A DNA stretch of 64,000 nt from Paraburkholderia kururiensis JCM 10599 = LMG 19447 (GCF_003986935.1 NZ_RJZE01000005.1:276546-340545), one strand, 5' to 3'; shown: positions 55,125 through 63,751, numbered from the stretch's first letter. Made by a program: numbers and translations. The notes: generated from the sequence alone by a model not told the origin.

Positions 55125-55912
55125 GCTACGCGCCCTCCCTTTTCGGCAACGGCACGCCGACGGCAACCCCGAATCCCGCATCGTCGCCCGCGAGCGAACC
55201 GACCTATCAGGTCCGCTCGCTGCTCGATCTGCTGTACGACGGCTTCTTCATGCTGTTCCTGCTGAAGAACGGACGCGAGCCGGGCGACGCCGACGAATTC
55301 CGCGCGCGCATCCAGCAATTTCTCGGCGATTTCGAGCGCGGCGCGAAGAAGCTCGACGTGGCTGCCGAAGACGTGTACGCGGCGAAGTTCGCGTTCTGTG
55401 CCGCTATTGACGAATCCGTGCTCGCTTCGCAGTTCCGCATTCGCGCGGAATGGGAGCGCCGGCCGTTGCAGCTCGTGCTGTTCGGCGAACAGCTGGCCGG
55501 CGAGAAATTCTTTCAGTACCTCGAAGAATGCCGCGCGCAGGGCGCAAGACGCCTACAGTCGCTCGAGGTCTTCCACATGTGCCTGCTGCTCGGCTTCCAG
55601 GGCAAGTATCTGCTGGAAGGTCCGGAGAAGCTCGCGTATCTGACGGCTCGCCTCGGCGACGAGATCGCCCATATGAAGGGCAAGCGTGCAGCGTTCGCGC
55701 CGCACTGGCCACTACCGGACCAGGTGGCGCACCGCCTGAAGCGCGAGGTGCCGCTATGGGTGATCGGCGCGGTGTTCGCGCTCGTGGGTCTTGTGGCGTA
55801 TCTCGGGCTCAACACGTATCTGCGCGACAACACATTGCGCACGCTGTCGCCCTATGCCCAGGTGATCAAGGTCGGACCGGAGTCGGCGAATCTCACGATA
55901 TCGCTGCCTTGA
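55121..55912 (+). CDS. tssL: T6SS inner-membrane protein TssL (DotU family, short form)
   Basis: 263 residues. The cytoplasmic DotU domain (LLDLLYDGFFMLFLLKNGREP, then AKFAFCAAIDESVLAS) is followed by one membrane helix near 207-228 (LWVIGAVFALVGLVAYLGL) and about 35 periplasmic residues. No OmpA peptidoglycan-binding domain is fused, unlike the long TssL form. The separate BON-OmpA protein at 40875 may compensate. It is the last T6SS gene; TetR converges on it 18 nt downstream. Confidence 0.95.
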   Translation: MSYAPSLFGNGTPTATPNPASSPASEPTYQVRSLLDLLYDGFFMLFLLKNGREPGDADEFRARIQQFLGDFERGAKKLDVAAEDVYAAKFAFCAAIDESVLASQFRIRAEWERRPLQLVLFGEQLAGEKFFQYLEECRAQGARRLQSLEVFHMCLLLGFQGKYLLEGPEKLAYLTARLGDEIAHMKGKRAAFAPHWPLPDQVAHRLKREVPLWVIGAVFALVGLVAYLGLNTYLRDNTLRTLSPYAQVIKVGPESANLTISLP

Positions 55913-55930
55913 CGAAGCCCGCGTCGCACT

Positions 55931-56530
55931 TTAGCGCCTCGGGCGTGAAGTGCCCGCGGTGTTGGCCGCCTCGGCCGATTGCCACCTGTCATCGTCGAGC
56001 AGACGCTCGAAGAGGCTGTCGAGCTGGGCCTCCGGAAGCGGCAGAAGGCCCAGCAATGCGTAGAACGCCAGACCTCGCGCCGCGGCAAGACGCAACAGGG
56101 CGAGTTCGGGGTCAGCGGCTTCGGCGCGAATCTTGTCGAATTTCTCGCTATCGGCTTCTCGCAACGCGTCGAGCAGATTGGGATCCTCCACGAGCGCGGC
56201 CAGGACCGCGCGCGCAAGCGAGTGCGGCTGATTAGTCGACTCCCGCGCCACCGCGATCTGCGAAAGCAGCGCCGGATGCTGCGCCGACGCACCTTGATTG
56301 GCCGCATAGTTGCGCGCGAAGTTTTCGAAATACTCCCGCTGATATTCGAGGAGCGCTTTCAGGATGCCGCTCTTGGTCCGGAACTGGTGCAGCAGGCCTC
56401 CTTTGCTGATTCCGCTTTCGCGTGCCAGCGCATCGAACGTCAAGGCGCCTGGGCCGTCGCGCGTGATGATGACAAGCGCAGCCTGAATAGCGGTGCTTCG
56501 GGATCGCTCCGAACGGGTGGGATTGTCCAT
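55931..56530 (-). CDS. TetR-family transcriptional regulator
   Basis: 199 residues from the ATG at 56530 (AAAGGA just upstream). The helix-turn-helix lies in residues 18-60 (AALVIITRDGPGALTFDALARESGISKGGLLHQFRTKSGIL). The C-terminal ligand domain is related to TetR_C-type regulators of the AcrR group. It is convergent with tssL and may be transcribed with the small membrane protein gene (56744). The palindrome at 57265-57282 is a plausible binding site. Confidence 0.92.
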   Translation of the reverse strand: MDNPTRSERSRSTAIQAALVIITRDGPGALTFDALARESGISKGGLLHQFRTKSGILKALLEYQREYFENFARNYAANQGASAQHPALLSQIAVARESTNQPHSLARAVLAALVEDPNLLDALREADSEKFDKIRAEAADPELALLRLAAARGLAFYALLGLLPLPEAQLDSLFERLLDDDRWQSAEAANTAGTSRPRR

Positions 56531-56743
56531 TTCCTTTCTAGTCAAACGTCTTGTGTGCTCGCAGCGTGCCTTGCTGGCCGCATGGCCGTGTCGGCGCGAG
56601 GCGTGCGGCATGTCAGAAGAATAAGCGCAACTTGCGGGCGGAATCCCGCGATTCTATCAAGGCGGCGTACCGGCCCGCGCCGGCTCGCCTGTGCCTTTGC
56701 GCCGGGCGTGCAGGCAGATGATGGCCGATCGTTGCTCGCGCAG

Positions 56744-57076
56744 TCATCGCTTCAAGACGCTACCGGCTGTCTGCTGGCCTTGCGCCGCCGGGGGCGCCGC
56801 CGCATGACCATCCCGCAAATCCGGATAAATGCCGACGATAAACACGATGTAGACGAGCCCCGCAAACAGGCCCGCTATCGTCCCGAACACATGGCGCGTT
56901 TCTGGCGGGTCGCGCCGCCAATACAGCGGAACGGCAACGAGCAGATAGGCCGCTACGAAAACGAGCGCGGCCATTAACGCCGGCGGCAAGCTAAGCGCAA
57001 AGAAGTCCGCCGCGGCCAGCACGCGCTCGTGCACGGGCGCGCTCGTCAGTAGCGAAAACGTCGAGACTAGCGGCAT
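56744..57076 (-). CDS. Small membrane protein, unknown function
   Basis: 110 residues with two or three hydrophobic segments (ADFFALSLPPALMAALVFVAAYLLVAVPLYW and VFGTIAGLFAGLVYIVFIVGI). The ATG at 57076 follows GGGAGG at a spacing of 7. The sequence resembles the small DUF-type membrane proteins found near RND or MCE transport genes, but I cannot name the family. It lies between TetR and an operator-like palindrome. Confidence 0.75.
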   Translation of the reverse strand: MPLVSTFSLLTSAPVHERVLAAADFFALSLPPALMAALVFVAAYLLVAVPLYWRRDPPETRHVFGTIAGLFAGLVYIVFIVGIYPDLRDGHAAAPPAAQGQQTAGSVLKR

Positions 57077-57104
57077 TCGCGGCCTCCCTTCCAGGCAACG
57101 TTTT

Positions 57105-57200
57105 TCACAGGCGACCCGCAATCACCGCATACAGGCCGCAGACGAACCGGCCAATCGCCGATCGCCGCATCTCCGCCAGCCGTTCGATAGTCCGCTTCAT
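57105..57200 (-). CDS. Possible 31-residue small protein
   Basis: An in-frame ORF from the ATG at 57200 to TGA at 57105 encodes an amphipathic start (MKRTIERLAEMRRSAIGRF) and a short hydrophobic end (VCGLYAVIAG). AAGGGA lies 7-8 nt upstream. It sits between the palindrome and the small membrane protein gene on the same strand. Coding cannot be shown from sequence alone; it may be chance. Confidence 0.3.
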   Translation of the reverse strand: MKRTIERLAEMRRSAIGRFVCGLYAVIAGRL

Positions 57201-57264
57201 CGCCCATTCCCTTCAGACGGAATCACCGTCCGTCCATCGCAATATCGGGCGCATCCTAATATAC

Positions 57265-57282
57265 AAACCGTCTGGACGGTTT
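57265..57282. promoter_or_regulatory. Operator-like palindrome, probable TetR site
   Basis: AAACCGTC-TG-GACGGTTT, an 8-bp perfect inverted repeat around two bases, in a short AT-rich patch (ATAC to the left, ACAT to the right). The form is typical of TetR/AcrR operators. It lies between the divergent membrane-protein and lipoprotein genes and 735 nt from the TetR gene start. Confidence 0.6.
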
Positions 57283-57381
57283 ACATCCAGAAATGGCGAT
57301 GCTACGCTGCGGGCTCTTTTCACGTTGGGCACCGGCGGTGCCCGTAACAGGCGGTCCGCAAGGACGAAAATGGAGAATCGG

Positions 57382-58050
57382 ATGAAAAAGTCAGGTCAAT
57401 CCGTGCGACTCGTGGTGGCAGCCGCGTGCCTGGGAATAACGCTCGCCGGATGCTCGAACGTGCAGCCGGTCAAATATGCGGGCATCGCATCGTCACCGTC
57501 GCTGCGTGCAGACGCACAGGACAAGTCTTGGCGTGTGCCGTACGAGTACGCCGCCCAGGTGAACTGGAGCACCTACCGGAGCGCGATCCTGGACCCGGTG
57601 ACCATCTATCAGGGCGCCGATCACCAGTTCGGCGACATGAGCGCGCCAGACAAATCAGCGCTCGCAAGCTACATGCAAACCACGTTCGCGAAGAAGCTGC
57701 GCACGCGCTTCGACCTCGCGAACACGCCCGCGCCGAACACGCTGAGGCTCAGGCTGACGTTGACGGGCGGCGCCACGACGACGCCCGTCATTAGCACGCT
57801 GTCCCGCTTCGACATCGCGGGCGGTCTTTACAACGGCGTGCAGGCTGTTCGTGGCCGCGAGGGCGCATTCACCGGCTACGTGATGTACGCCGTTGAAATC
57901 TACGACGCCTCGACAAACCGTCTGCTGCGTGCCTATGTGAGCAAGCAGTATCCGAATCCGATGAACATCGGCGCGAGCTTCGGGTCACTGAGCGCGGCGA
58001 AAACAGGCATCGACAAAGGTGCAGACGCACTCGTCGCCCAACTCGATTGA
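57382..58050 (+). CDS. Lipoprotein, DUF3313-like
   Basis: 222 residues from the ATG at 57382 (GGAGA upstream; the ATG at 57370 is an alternative). The signal ends in a lipobox (TLAGC, C24). The mature part resembles the DUF3313 lipoproteins, with SPSLRADAQDKSWRVPYEYAAQVNW near the start and a C-terminal GADALVAQLD. These proteins are often encoded with RND or MCE transport genes. It is followed by the MCE protein gene after 33 nt and is divergent from the small membrane protein. Confidence 0.82.
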   Translation: MKKSGQSVRLVVAAACLGITLAGCSNVQPVKYAGIASSPSLRADAQDKSWRVPYEYAAQVNWSTYRSAILDPVTIYQGADHQFGDMSAPDKSALASYMQTTFAKKLRTRFDLANTPAPNTLRLRLTLTGGATTTPVISTLSRFDIAGGLYNGVQAVRGREGAFTGYVMYAVEIYDASTNRLLRAYVSKQYPNPMNIGASFGSLSAAKTGIDKGADALVAQLD

Positions 58051-58083
58051 TTTCCTCTCTTCCCGTTCCTTCGGACTGCTACC

Positions 58084-59649
58084 GTGTCGATCATGCGCTG
58101 GCTACCGCCTTTGATCTGGCTTGTGCCGCTTGCCGCGGCGCTGGTCAGTCTCGCGCTGATCATCAAGGCGGTCAGTAGCAAAGGGCCGGGCATTACCATC
58201 GCCTTTGCTACCGCTGAAGGGCTCGAAGCTGGCAAGACGCGCGTGCGCTACCGGAACGTGAACGTTGGCTCGGTCGAAGCGATACGTCTTTCGAATGATC
58301 ATTCCCGCGTGCTCGTGGACGTGCAGCTCGCCGCGGATGCAAAGGAATTCGCCGTTGCCGACACGCGCTTCTGGGTGGTGCGTCCACGCGTGGGCGCGGC
58401 AGGTGTGTCAGGCCTGGAGACCGTGCTTTCGGGCGCATACATTGGTGCGGATCCGGGACGCTCGCATCAGGCCAGCGCGCGCTTCAACGGACTCGAAACG
58501 CCACCCGCGGTTGCAAACGACGACGCCGGCCGACGCTACGTCCTACGCGGGGAGTCGATTGGATCGGTGGATATCGGCTCGCCCGTCTACTACCGGCACG
58601 TGAAAGCCGGACGCGTGCTGGGCTACGCGATCGATACCGACGGAACAGGCGTCACCATCGACGTTTTCGTGAACGCGCCCTACGACCAGTACGTTGGCGC
58701 CGCAACGCGCTGGTGGCATGCAAGCGGCGTGGAGCTTCGGCTCGATTCGAATGGCGTGAAGCTCAACACGCAGTCGCTTGCGACCGTGATGACCGGCGGG
58801 CTCGCCTTCGAAACACCACCGCGCCAGGCGTCCCGCGACCCCGCGCCGAGCGGCCGATCGTTTCCCCTCGCCAACGACGAGGCTTCCGCCATGCGCGAGC
58901 CCGAAGGACCGCCGGCGCCCGTCGTCATGAAATTCACGCAGTCGGTCCGCGGTTTGGCAGTAGGCGCGCCCGTCGACTTTCGCGGCGTCGAGCTCGGCTA
59001 CGTGACGGCAATCGACGCCGAGTACGATGCACGTCGACGGGCATTCACCGTTCCCGTCAGCGTCATCCTCTTTCCGGACCGGCTGGGCCGCAGTTACCGA
59101 CAATCCATCAGATCCGGCGACGCCGCGGCCGGCAAGGCACTGCTGCGCAAGATGGTGGCCGACGGCCTGCGCGGACAGCTTCGCACTGGCAATCTGGTCA
59201 CGAGCCAGCTCTATGTCGCGCTCGACATGTTTCCCGCGGCGCCACCCGTGTCCATCGACGTGGACCGCACGCCCCTGGAACTGCCGACCGTGCCGAACAC
59301 TCTCGACGAGCTTCAGACGCAGATCGCCGATATCGTGAAAAAGCTCGATCGCGTGCCCTTCGACGAAACGAGCCGAAACCTGAACAACGCGTTGAAGAGC
59401 GCATCGAATCTCTTCGAGCAGCTCGATACGCAACTCGTACCCGAGGCACGAGATACGCTCGCGGCCACGCGGAAGTCCTTCAGCGCAGCACAGGCCACGC
59501 TCCAACAAGGATCGCCCTTGACGGGCAACATGCATGAAGCGCTCGGGCAACTCACACGTACGCTGCAAACGCTGAAACAGCTCGCCGATCAGTTGCAGCT
59601 GCATCCCGAGTCGCTGCTATACGGCAAACGCCCGGATCCGCAGCCGTGA
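58084..59649 (+). CDS. MCE-domain protein, PqiB/YebT-like
   Basis: 521 residues from a GTG start (an ATG three codons later is an alternative). One N-terminal membrane helix (WLPPLIWLVPLAAALVSLALII) is followed by three MCE domains: GITIAFATAEGLEAGKTRVRYRNVNVG, then RGESIGSVDIGSPVYYRHVKAGRVLG, then AVGAPVDFRGVELGYVTAI. A C-terminal coiled region runs from about residue 395. The architecture is that of PqiB, which forms a lipid-transport tube across the periplasm. The usual partners PqiA (membrane) and PqiC (DUF330 lipoprotein) are not seen; the DUF3313-like lipoprotein upstream may serve instead. Confidence 0.9.
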   Translation: MSIMRWLPPLIWLVPLAAALVSLALIIKAVSSKGPGITIAFATAEGLEAGKTRVRYRNVNVGSVEAIRLSNDHSRVLVDVQLAADAKEFAVADTRFWVVRPRVGAAGVSGLETVLSGAYIGADPGRSHQASARFNGLETPPAVANDDAGRRYVLRGESIGSVDIGSPVYYRHVKAGRVLGYAIDTDGTGVTIDVFVNAPYDQYVGAATRWWHASGVELRLDSNGVKLNTQSLATVMTGGLAFETPPRQASRDPAPSGRSFPLANDEASAMREPEGPPAPVVMKFTQSVRGLAVGAPVDFRGVELGYVTAIDAEYDARRRAFTVPVSVILFPDRLGRSYRQSIRSGDAAAGKALLRKMVADGLRGQLRTGNLVTSQLYVALDMFPAAPPVSIDVDRTPLELPTVPNTLDELQTQIADIVKKLDRVPFDETSRNLNNALKSASNLFEQLDTQLVPEARDTLAATRKSFSAAQATLQQGSPLTGNMHEALGQLTRTLQTLKQLADQLQLHPESLLYGKRPDPQP

Positions 59650-59692
59650 ACGGCGCGGACATGTCTGCGCCCGCGACGAGTTTCGGTCTGTG

Positions 59693-59899
59693 TCAGTGCA
59701 GCGTGCCGAAGAACACCGTAGCGCCTTCATGCGGCGACAATCCCACGTTGAAATAGCCCTCGAGCCGCTCTGCAACCGCCTCCTTCAGCTCATAGGGTGG
59801 GTGAATGAAACCCGCCGACACTGCGTAGTCATACCACTCGCTGAGCCAGGCTCGCAGGTTGGCTTCGTGGTCGAGCGGTGCGTTCGTTTGACCCGACAT
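59693..59899 (-). CDS. Small uncharacterised protein (68 residues)
   Basis: A soluble, acidic, aromatic-rich protein (WLSEWYDYAVSAGFIHPPYELKEAVAERL) without a signal peptide. The ATG at 59899 follows GAGGAG at a spacing of 7, good evidence of translation. It lies 43 nt from the MCE gene end on the opposite strand. I do not recognise the family. Confidence 0.7.
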   Translation of the reverse strand: MSGQTNAPLDHEANLRAWLSEWYDYAVSAGFIHPPYELKEAVAERLEGYFNVGLSPHEGATVFFGTLH

Positions 59900-61143
59900 G
59901 GCTAGCTCCTCGCTGTGTGCAGCCCTTTCTGCTGTTCCCGCATTCTCCTCTCGCTCACATTACCGCTAGCAGGCGTTGATTTTCGGTGTCGTACTCTGCG
60001 GCGGAAAACGTCCCACGAACAACCTTCGTGACGTAAGCAGAGGAATGCGGACATGCCGGCGAGCCGCTGTACGTGCACTGTACGTGAATACATACGCAAC
60101 GCTTTGTGAAGGGTATGGCCAGTGCAGCAGCGAGAGCTGGGCGGACACGGTTCCGGATCCGCAGATGCTCTTGCCCAGGCGTTCCCGCAGGGATTACTGC
60201 TCGTCCAGCCTGCCCTTTTCCATCGCGCTGACGAGACCATCTTAGGCGCGAGCTGGAACCCGGAGCAGTCGGCGCAGGCGGAATGTCGATTAGGAAGGCA
60301 CTGCTTGCGGTGTCAGGATTTCCTGACAGGACGTGGTGCGAAGCGAAGGTAGGGACGACAGAAGGCTTGAGCTGCAGACCGCCCCTCTTCTGCACTTTGC
60401 CCGTTTACATGTCCAGGCTTGACGACAACATCGAATTTTTCGATTCACAACGTTGAGAACGAGTTTCTTTGCCTCACTCGAATTTCGGCCAATCGAGATT
60501 CATCCTCCAAAATAATCTGGGTCATCCCTCAAGAAATCACCGAAGCACCACGAGGGATCCCATGAGTACCAATGCACCCGCCATCAATCTAACCAAAGAC
60601 CACTTGCAAATGGCAGTCGTATTTCACGCCCCATCAAACCACACAATATCTGGCATATTCAACGAGACATCTTCACGCAGCCCGTCGAAACAATCAGTCA
60701 GGAACGCCCGCACGCTCTCGACACTCACTCGACGGATTAAAATCGCGAAAATTTGTCAAACGGCACATTAATTTATCCAAAAATACTCAATAGACATAAT
60801 TCCAGGCGCATTTATAAAAATTCATAGCGAAATTTTGAAAATGTGTAACGATTTCGATCGCAATCTACTTTTTAACTGTACGACATCAATTGCTTGTAGA
60901 TAGAATCATGCAACAAAAATTCGCAACGCTTTTAAATTCCCAGATATGCTCATTTATAAATCGCCGCGCTACGAGAACCTCACTCTGACGCAGGTGCATC
61001 CCAAAAATTACGAGCAACGAATGAGCTTAGGGCTGGAACCGCCGCAGCATCTAACGACGAGCCGAGCGGCAGGCCGGAGAAAATCTTACCCACTGCGGAA
61101 AGGCATGCGACCAATGCGGCGCGCGCGGGAGTGCGGTTGAACC
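59900..61143. other. Long gene-poor, partly AT-rich region
   Basis: 1.24 kb with no gene I can support. From about 60440 to 60990 it is clearly AT-rich, against a GC-rich background. It contains the repeat at 60067-60086 and short ORFs at 60562 and 60946 with no family resemblance. It may be an acquired or degenerate segment. Confidence 0.65.
60067..60086. repeat. Direct repeat CTGTACGTG
   Basis: CTGTACGTG at 60067-60075 and again at 60078-60086, an 11-bp period. Function unknown. Confidence 0.45.
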
Positions 61144-61596
61144 ATGGCCCGCAGCCATCGCCATTCGGTGCGAAAAAAACCATTGACGCGAGAAATGCTC
61201 CTGCCATTGCCACTAGCGACAACGCGCGCGCTGTCGCTGGAAAACCACCTTGCACTCGTCGCGATACGTTCAGGTAACGGCGAGGCGGACCACATCAGTT
61301 GTCTGCTAAAGGTCGTCTATCTCGCCTGGTTCATGCTTGACAAGTCAGCCTTGGATGAACGAGCGCTGCTCCGTCACGCGGAACATGTGCTCGATCGCAG
61401 CATGACCAGTGCAGAACATGGTGCCCAATGGGCACTGCCCCACGACGACTACGTCGTCATCGAGCAGATTCTGACCCTGCATGATCGACAACTCGCCTCA
61501 TTGCCGTCGCATCGGTACGCGCTTGCCTGGAAGCAACTGACGAGACTCGCAACAGGCTCGGATCACACACGCTTGCCGACGCCGGGGGCATCTTGA
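61144..61596 (+). CDS. Uncharacterised protein (150 residues)
   Basis: A basic N-terminus (MARSHRHSVRKKPLTREMLLPLPL) is followed by TTRALSLENHLALVAIRSGNG, a pattern I recognise from a family of short Burkholderiaceae proteins, some annotated as Fis-like regulators without good evidence. It has a mixed helical body, and no signal or membrane segment. A GGGAG lies about 12 nt before the ATG. It is the only plausible gene between 59900 and 61800. Confidence 0.6.
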   Translation: MARSHRHSVRKKPLTREMLLPLPLATTRALSLENHLALVAIRSGNGEADHISCLLKVVYLAWFMLDKSALDERALLRHAEHVLDRSMTSAEHGAQWALPHDDYVVIEQILTLHDRQLASLPSHRYALAWKQLTRLATGSDHTRLPTPGAS

Positions 61597-61807
61597 GAAG
61601 GCACGACTTGCTTCAAATGGTACGGTACGCGGATAGAGCCGACAAACCGGTTGTTCCCACCACCTTGGGCTGCCAAGGAAGTGAACCCGGCGTCAAGCAT
61701 TAAGATCCACGCAACGTACCATGGTCGCCTGACCGTGCCGGCATGCCACACGCAGAACTAACGCGCGGTATGCCGGGACGGACCAGGTCAAGCGGATGTA
61801 CGCGACA

Positions 61808-62206
61808 TCAGCTCAGCAGTTCCGGCGGCAATTTCCCGCCATTCGCTGCAAGCGCTTGCATCAGTTGCTTGTGCAGCCAGATGTTCATCGTTGCGGAGTC
61901 GCTCATATCTCCGCCGTACTTCAGTTCCTGAGCTAATTGCTTGCGATGTTCCAGGCTGCTGTCCATACCCAGCGCCTTCATAGCGTCGACAATCGACGTG
62001 CGCCAGTTCAGCGTTTGACCGCTCTCGCTCACCAGTTGCTCCATCACGGCAGCCACGTCGACATCCGCGAGCGGGGCGGCAGCTGGTGCGGCGTCCGTCG
62101 CCGCCTGTGCGGCAACAGGGTCGGGCGTGGGCTGCGCAGCAGGCGCCGGCTGATCCGGCTTTGCCTTACCGAAAAGCTTGCTTACGATGTCACCGAAAAT
62201 GCTCAT
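61808..62206 (-). CDS. DUF3597 domain protein
   Basis: 132 residues from the ATG at 62206 (GGGAGA upstream; a TTG at 62302 is less likely). MSIFGDIVSKLFG is followed by an Ala/Pro-rich linker and a C-terminal DUF3597 domain (DVAAVMEQLVSESGQTLNW, then SIVDAMKALGMDSSLEHRKQLAQEL, then ATMNIWLHKQLMQALAANGGKLP). The family is small, found in many Proteobacteria, and has no known function. Neighbours give no clue. Confidence 0.88.
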   Translation of the reverse strand: MSIFGDIVSKLFGKAKPDQPAPAAQPTPDPVAAQAATDAAPAAAPLADVDVAAVMEQLVSESGQTLNWRTSIVDAMKALGMDSSLEHRKQLAQELKYGGDMSDSATMNIWLHKQLMQALAANGGKLPPELLS

Positions 62207-62404
62207 TGAAATCTCCCAAAGGTTTGCAATCGACGCATGCGTGCGCCGCGCGATCATCATGGTACGCGGGCCCTCGTAGCGCTTCGAAACAAAATGCGTC
62301 AAAGATTGTTAAAGGCTTCGCAGCGCCTTCTGATACACGCAGACCGATGTACGGAAATTCAGGCGTAGCGAAACAAGGGCGACGCGCACGTCAGTGCTCG
62401 TAAT

Positions 62405-62447
62405 AAAAAAGCGACGCAGGGATGCAGGAACCGCCCCCTTACGTCGC
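62405..62447 (-). terminator. Intrinsic terminator downstream of the His-rich pseudogene
   Basis: On the minus strand GCGACG and CGTCGC pair across a longer imperfect stem and are followed by six T. It lies 55-97 nt beyond the end of the broken gene at 62502. Confidence 0.6.
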
Positions 62448-62468
62448 CTAAGCAAGCTCGCTCCGGGT

Positions 62469-62487
62469 GCGCGGAAAAAGTCCGCGC
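62469..62487. other. Small hairpin next to the His-rich gene
   Basis: GCGCGGA and TCCGCGC enclose AAAAG, a perfect 7-bp stem 15 nt beyond the pseudogene end. No T-tract follows. Confidence 0.4.
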
Positions 62488-62501
62488 CCAGGTGCAACGT
62501 C

Positions 62502-62729
62502 TTACTGGCTAGCTGTCATGGACGGCGCCGCGACGCTCGTGTGATGCTTGCGATGATGAGGGTGCATATGACGCTGATGCTTAACCGGCGCGACGCTCGC
62601 CTCGGGTGCCGGTGCAGCCACGGTGCCCCTCAGGCTCAAAGGCGCCGGTGCGATAGTAGACTAAGCCTGCGCGAAAACTGCGCCCGAGAATGCATATGCA
62701 ATCGGTGCGACGGTGATGTTTTGTTTCAT
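62502..62729 (-). pseudogene. His-rich small secreted protein gene with in-frame amber codon
   Basis: The ATG at 62729 follows AAGGAGAGG, an excellent Shine-Dalgarno. Codons 1-22 give a signal peptide ending AFSGAVFAQA. Codon 23 is TAG (62661-62663). The same frame then continues without interruption for 52 codons to TAA at 62502, encoding an Ala/Pro stretch (STIAPAPLSLRGTVAAPAP) and a His/Lys-rich tail (KHQRHMHPHHRKHH). One base change from CAG would explain the stop. A terminator follows at 62405. The unbroken protein of 75 residues could be exported and bind metal. The family is not identified. Confidence 0.8.
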
Positions 62730-62935
62730 GCTGCCTCTCCTTCCTGTCAAGAAACTCGATCACTACGCGATACCGAATAACAACGGGGATGCCCAGTGGC
62801 GCGAGGTTCCATCGATGCTACGAACCAGTGGCACCGCTTGTGCCAAGACTCTCGCTGAACGTCCGCACGCGCCGTTCGCGACGTGCGGACGCCTTTTGGC
62901 CGCCACATCAAGCGGCCATCATTGGACCGCGACGA

Positions 62936-63751
62936 TCAGAACTTGTGGCGAATGCCAACGCGGGTAACGACCTGATGATCGTTGGACGAAGGGCCCGAGG
63001 TACCGGCGATGTCCGCCAGCGCAATGCCTTGCCCTTGCTGGTACACCATCTGACCATACACGTCGGTGCGCTTCGACAATGCGTAGTCGGCCATCACGCC
63101 AAACTGATTCCAGTGGCCTTTCCAAACGCCAGCTGACTGCACGCCCGCGCGCACATGGGTATAGTCGTACATCGCGCCGAGGGACAACGCCGGGGTCAGC
63201 GCGAACTTGGCGTTCACCTCGTAGTTCGTGAAAATCAGCGACGACAGCGCGCCCGTATCGTTGAGATTCGTGTACGTGAAGACGCCACCAAGCGTGACCA
63301 TGCCGAACGTGTAGTTCAGGCCCGCGCCCGCAACACGTTGACGGCCGGCCGCGAACGTCGCATCGTCACTGACAGCACCGTACGCAGTCGTCCCGGGCCG
63401 ATTGAGGTGCAGATACGCAACCGCCGCCTTCAGCGGGCCGTTGTCGTACGACGCCCCCAGGCTCCATGCGCGGTTGTTCTTCTGCGAACCCGGCTGATTG
63501 CTGAAGCCGTACAAGCCACCGAAGTTGAATCCACCGTAATTGACGCTCGTGTACTTGACCGAGTTATTAATGCGGAAAGAATTGTTGGTGTTGTCGTTGT
63601 CCAGCGGATGCGAGAAGAACGTGCCGCCCCAGCTTCCGTTTGCGGTCAGCGGACCCACGTAATCGACCATCGAGTCATACTGGCGCCCCAGCGTAATCGT
63701 GCCGGCCGCATTAGAAGAGAGACCCACATAGGCCTGGCTGTTGATTTGCAC
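62936..63751 (-). pseudogene. Gram-negative porin, 5' part missing
   Basis: 271 codons of a beta-barrel outer-membrane porin of the OmpC-like Burkholderia type. AYVGLSSNAAGTITLGRQYD, then FRINNSVKYTS and FGGLYGFSN, then the C-terminal DYALSKRTDVYGQMVYQQ and the final Phe (VGIRHKF). Members usually start about 110 residues earlier, with a signal peptide and the first strands. Here the homology ends close to 63751, where IS21-family sequence begins. Without a signal peptide the remnant cannot be exported. Confidence 0.88.

Larger units (their letters stand above)
57077..57381. other. Control region between the membrane protein and lipoprotein genes
   Basis: About 305 nt holding the divergent promoters, the palindrome at 57265-57282 and a possible small ORF at 57105-57200. 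Confidence 0.55.

Noticed and set aside
60562..60771. Short plus-strand ORF beginning MSTNAPAINLTKDHLQM
   Set aside because: No clear Shine-Dalgarno, odd composition and no family resemblance; possibly a gene fragment in the AT-rich tract.
60980..61255. Minus-strand 91-codon ORF with a hydrophobic start
   Set aside because: Overlaps the better-supported plus-strand gene at 61144 and has no family match; could be a fragment but not supportable.
62581..62763. 60-codon minus-strand ORF overlapping the His-rich gene
   Set aside because: Out of frame with the Shine-Dalgarno-led start at 62729; it is a shadow of the amber-interrupted gene.
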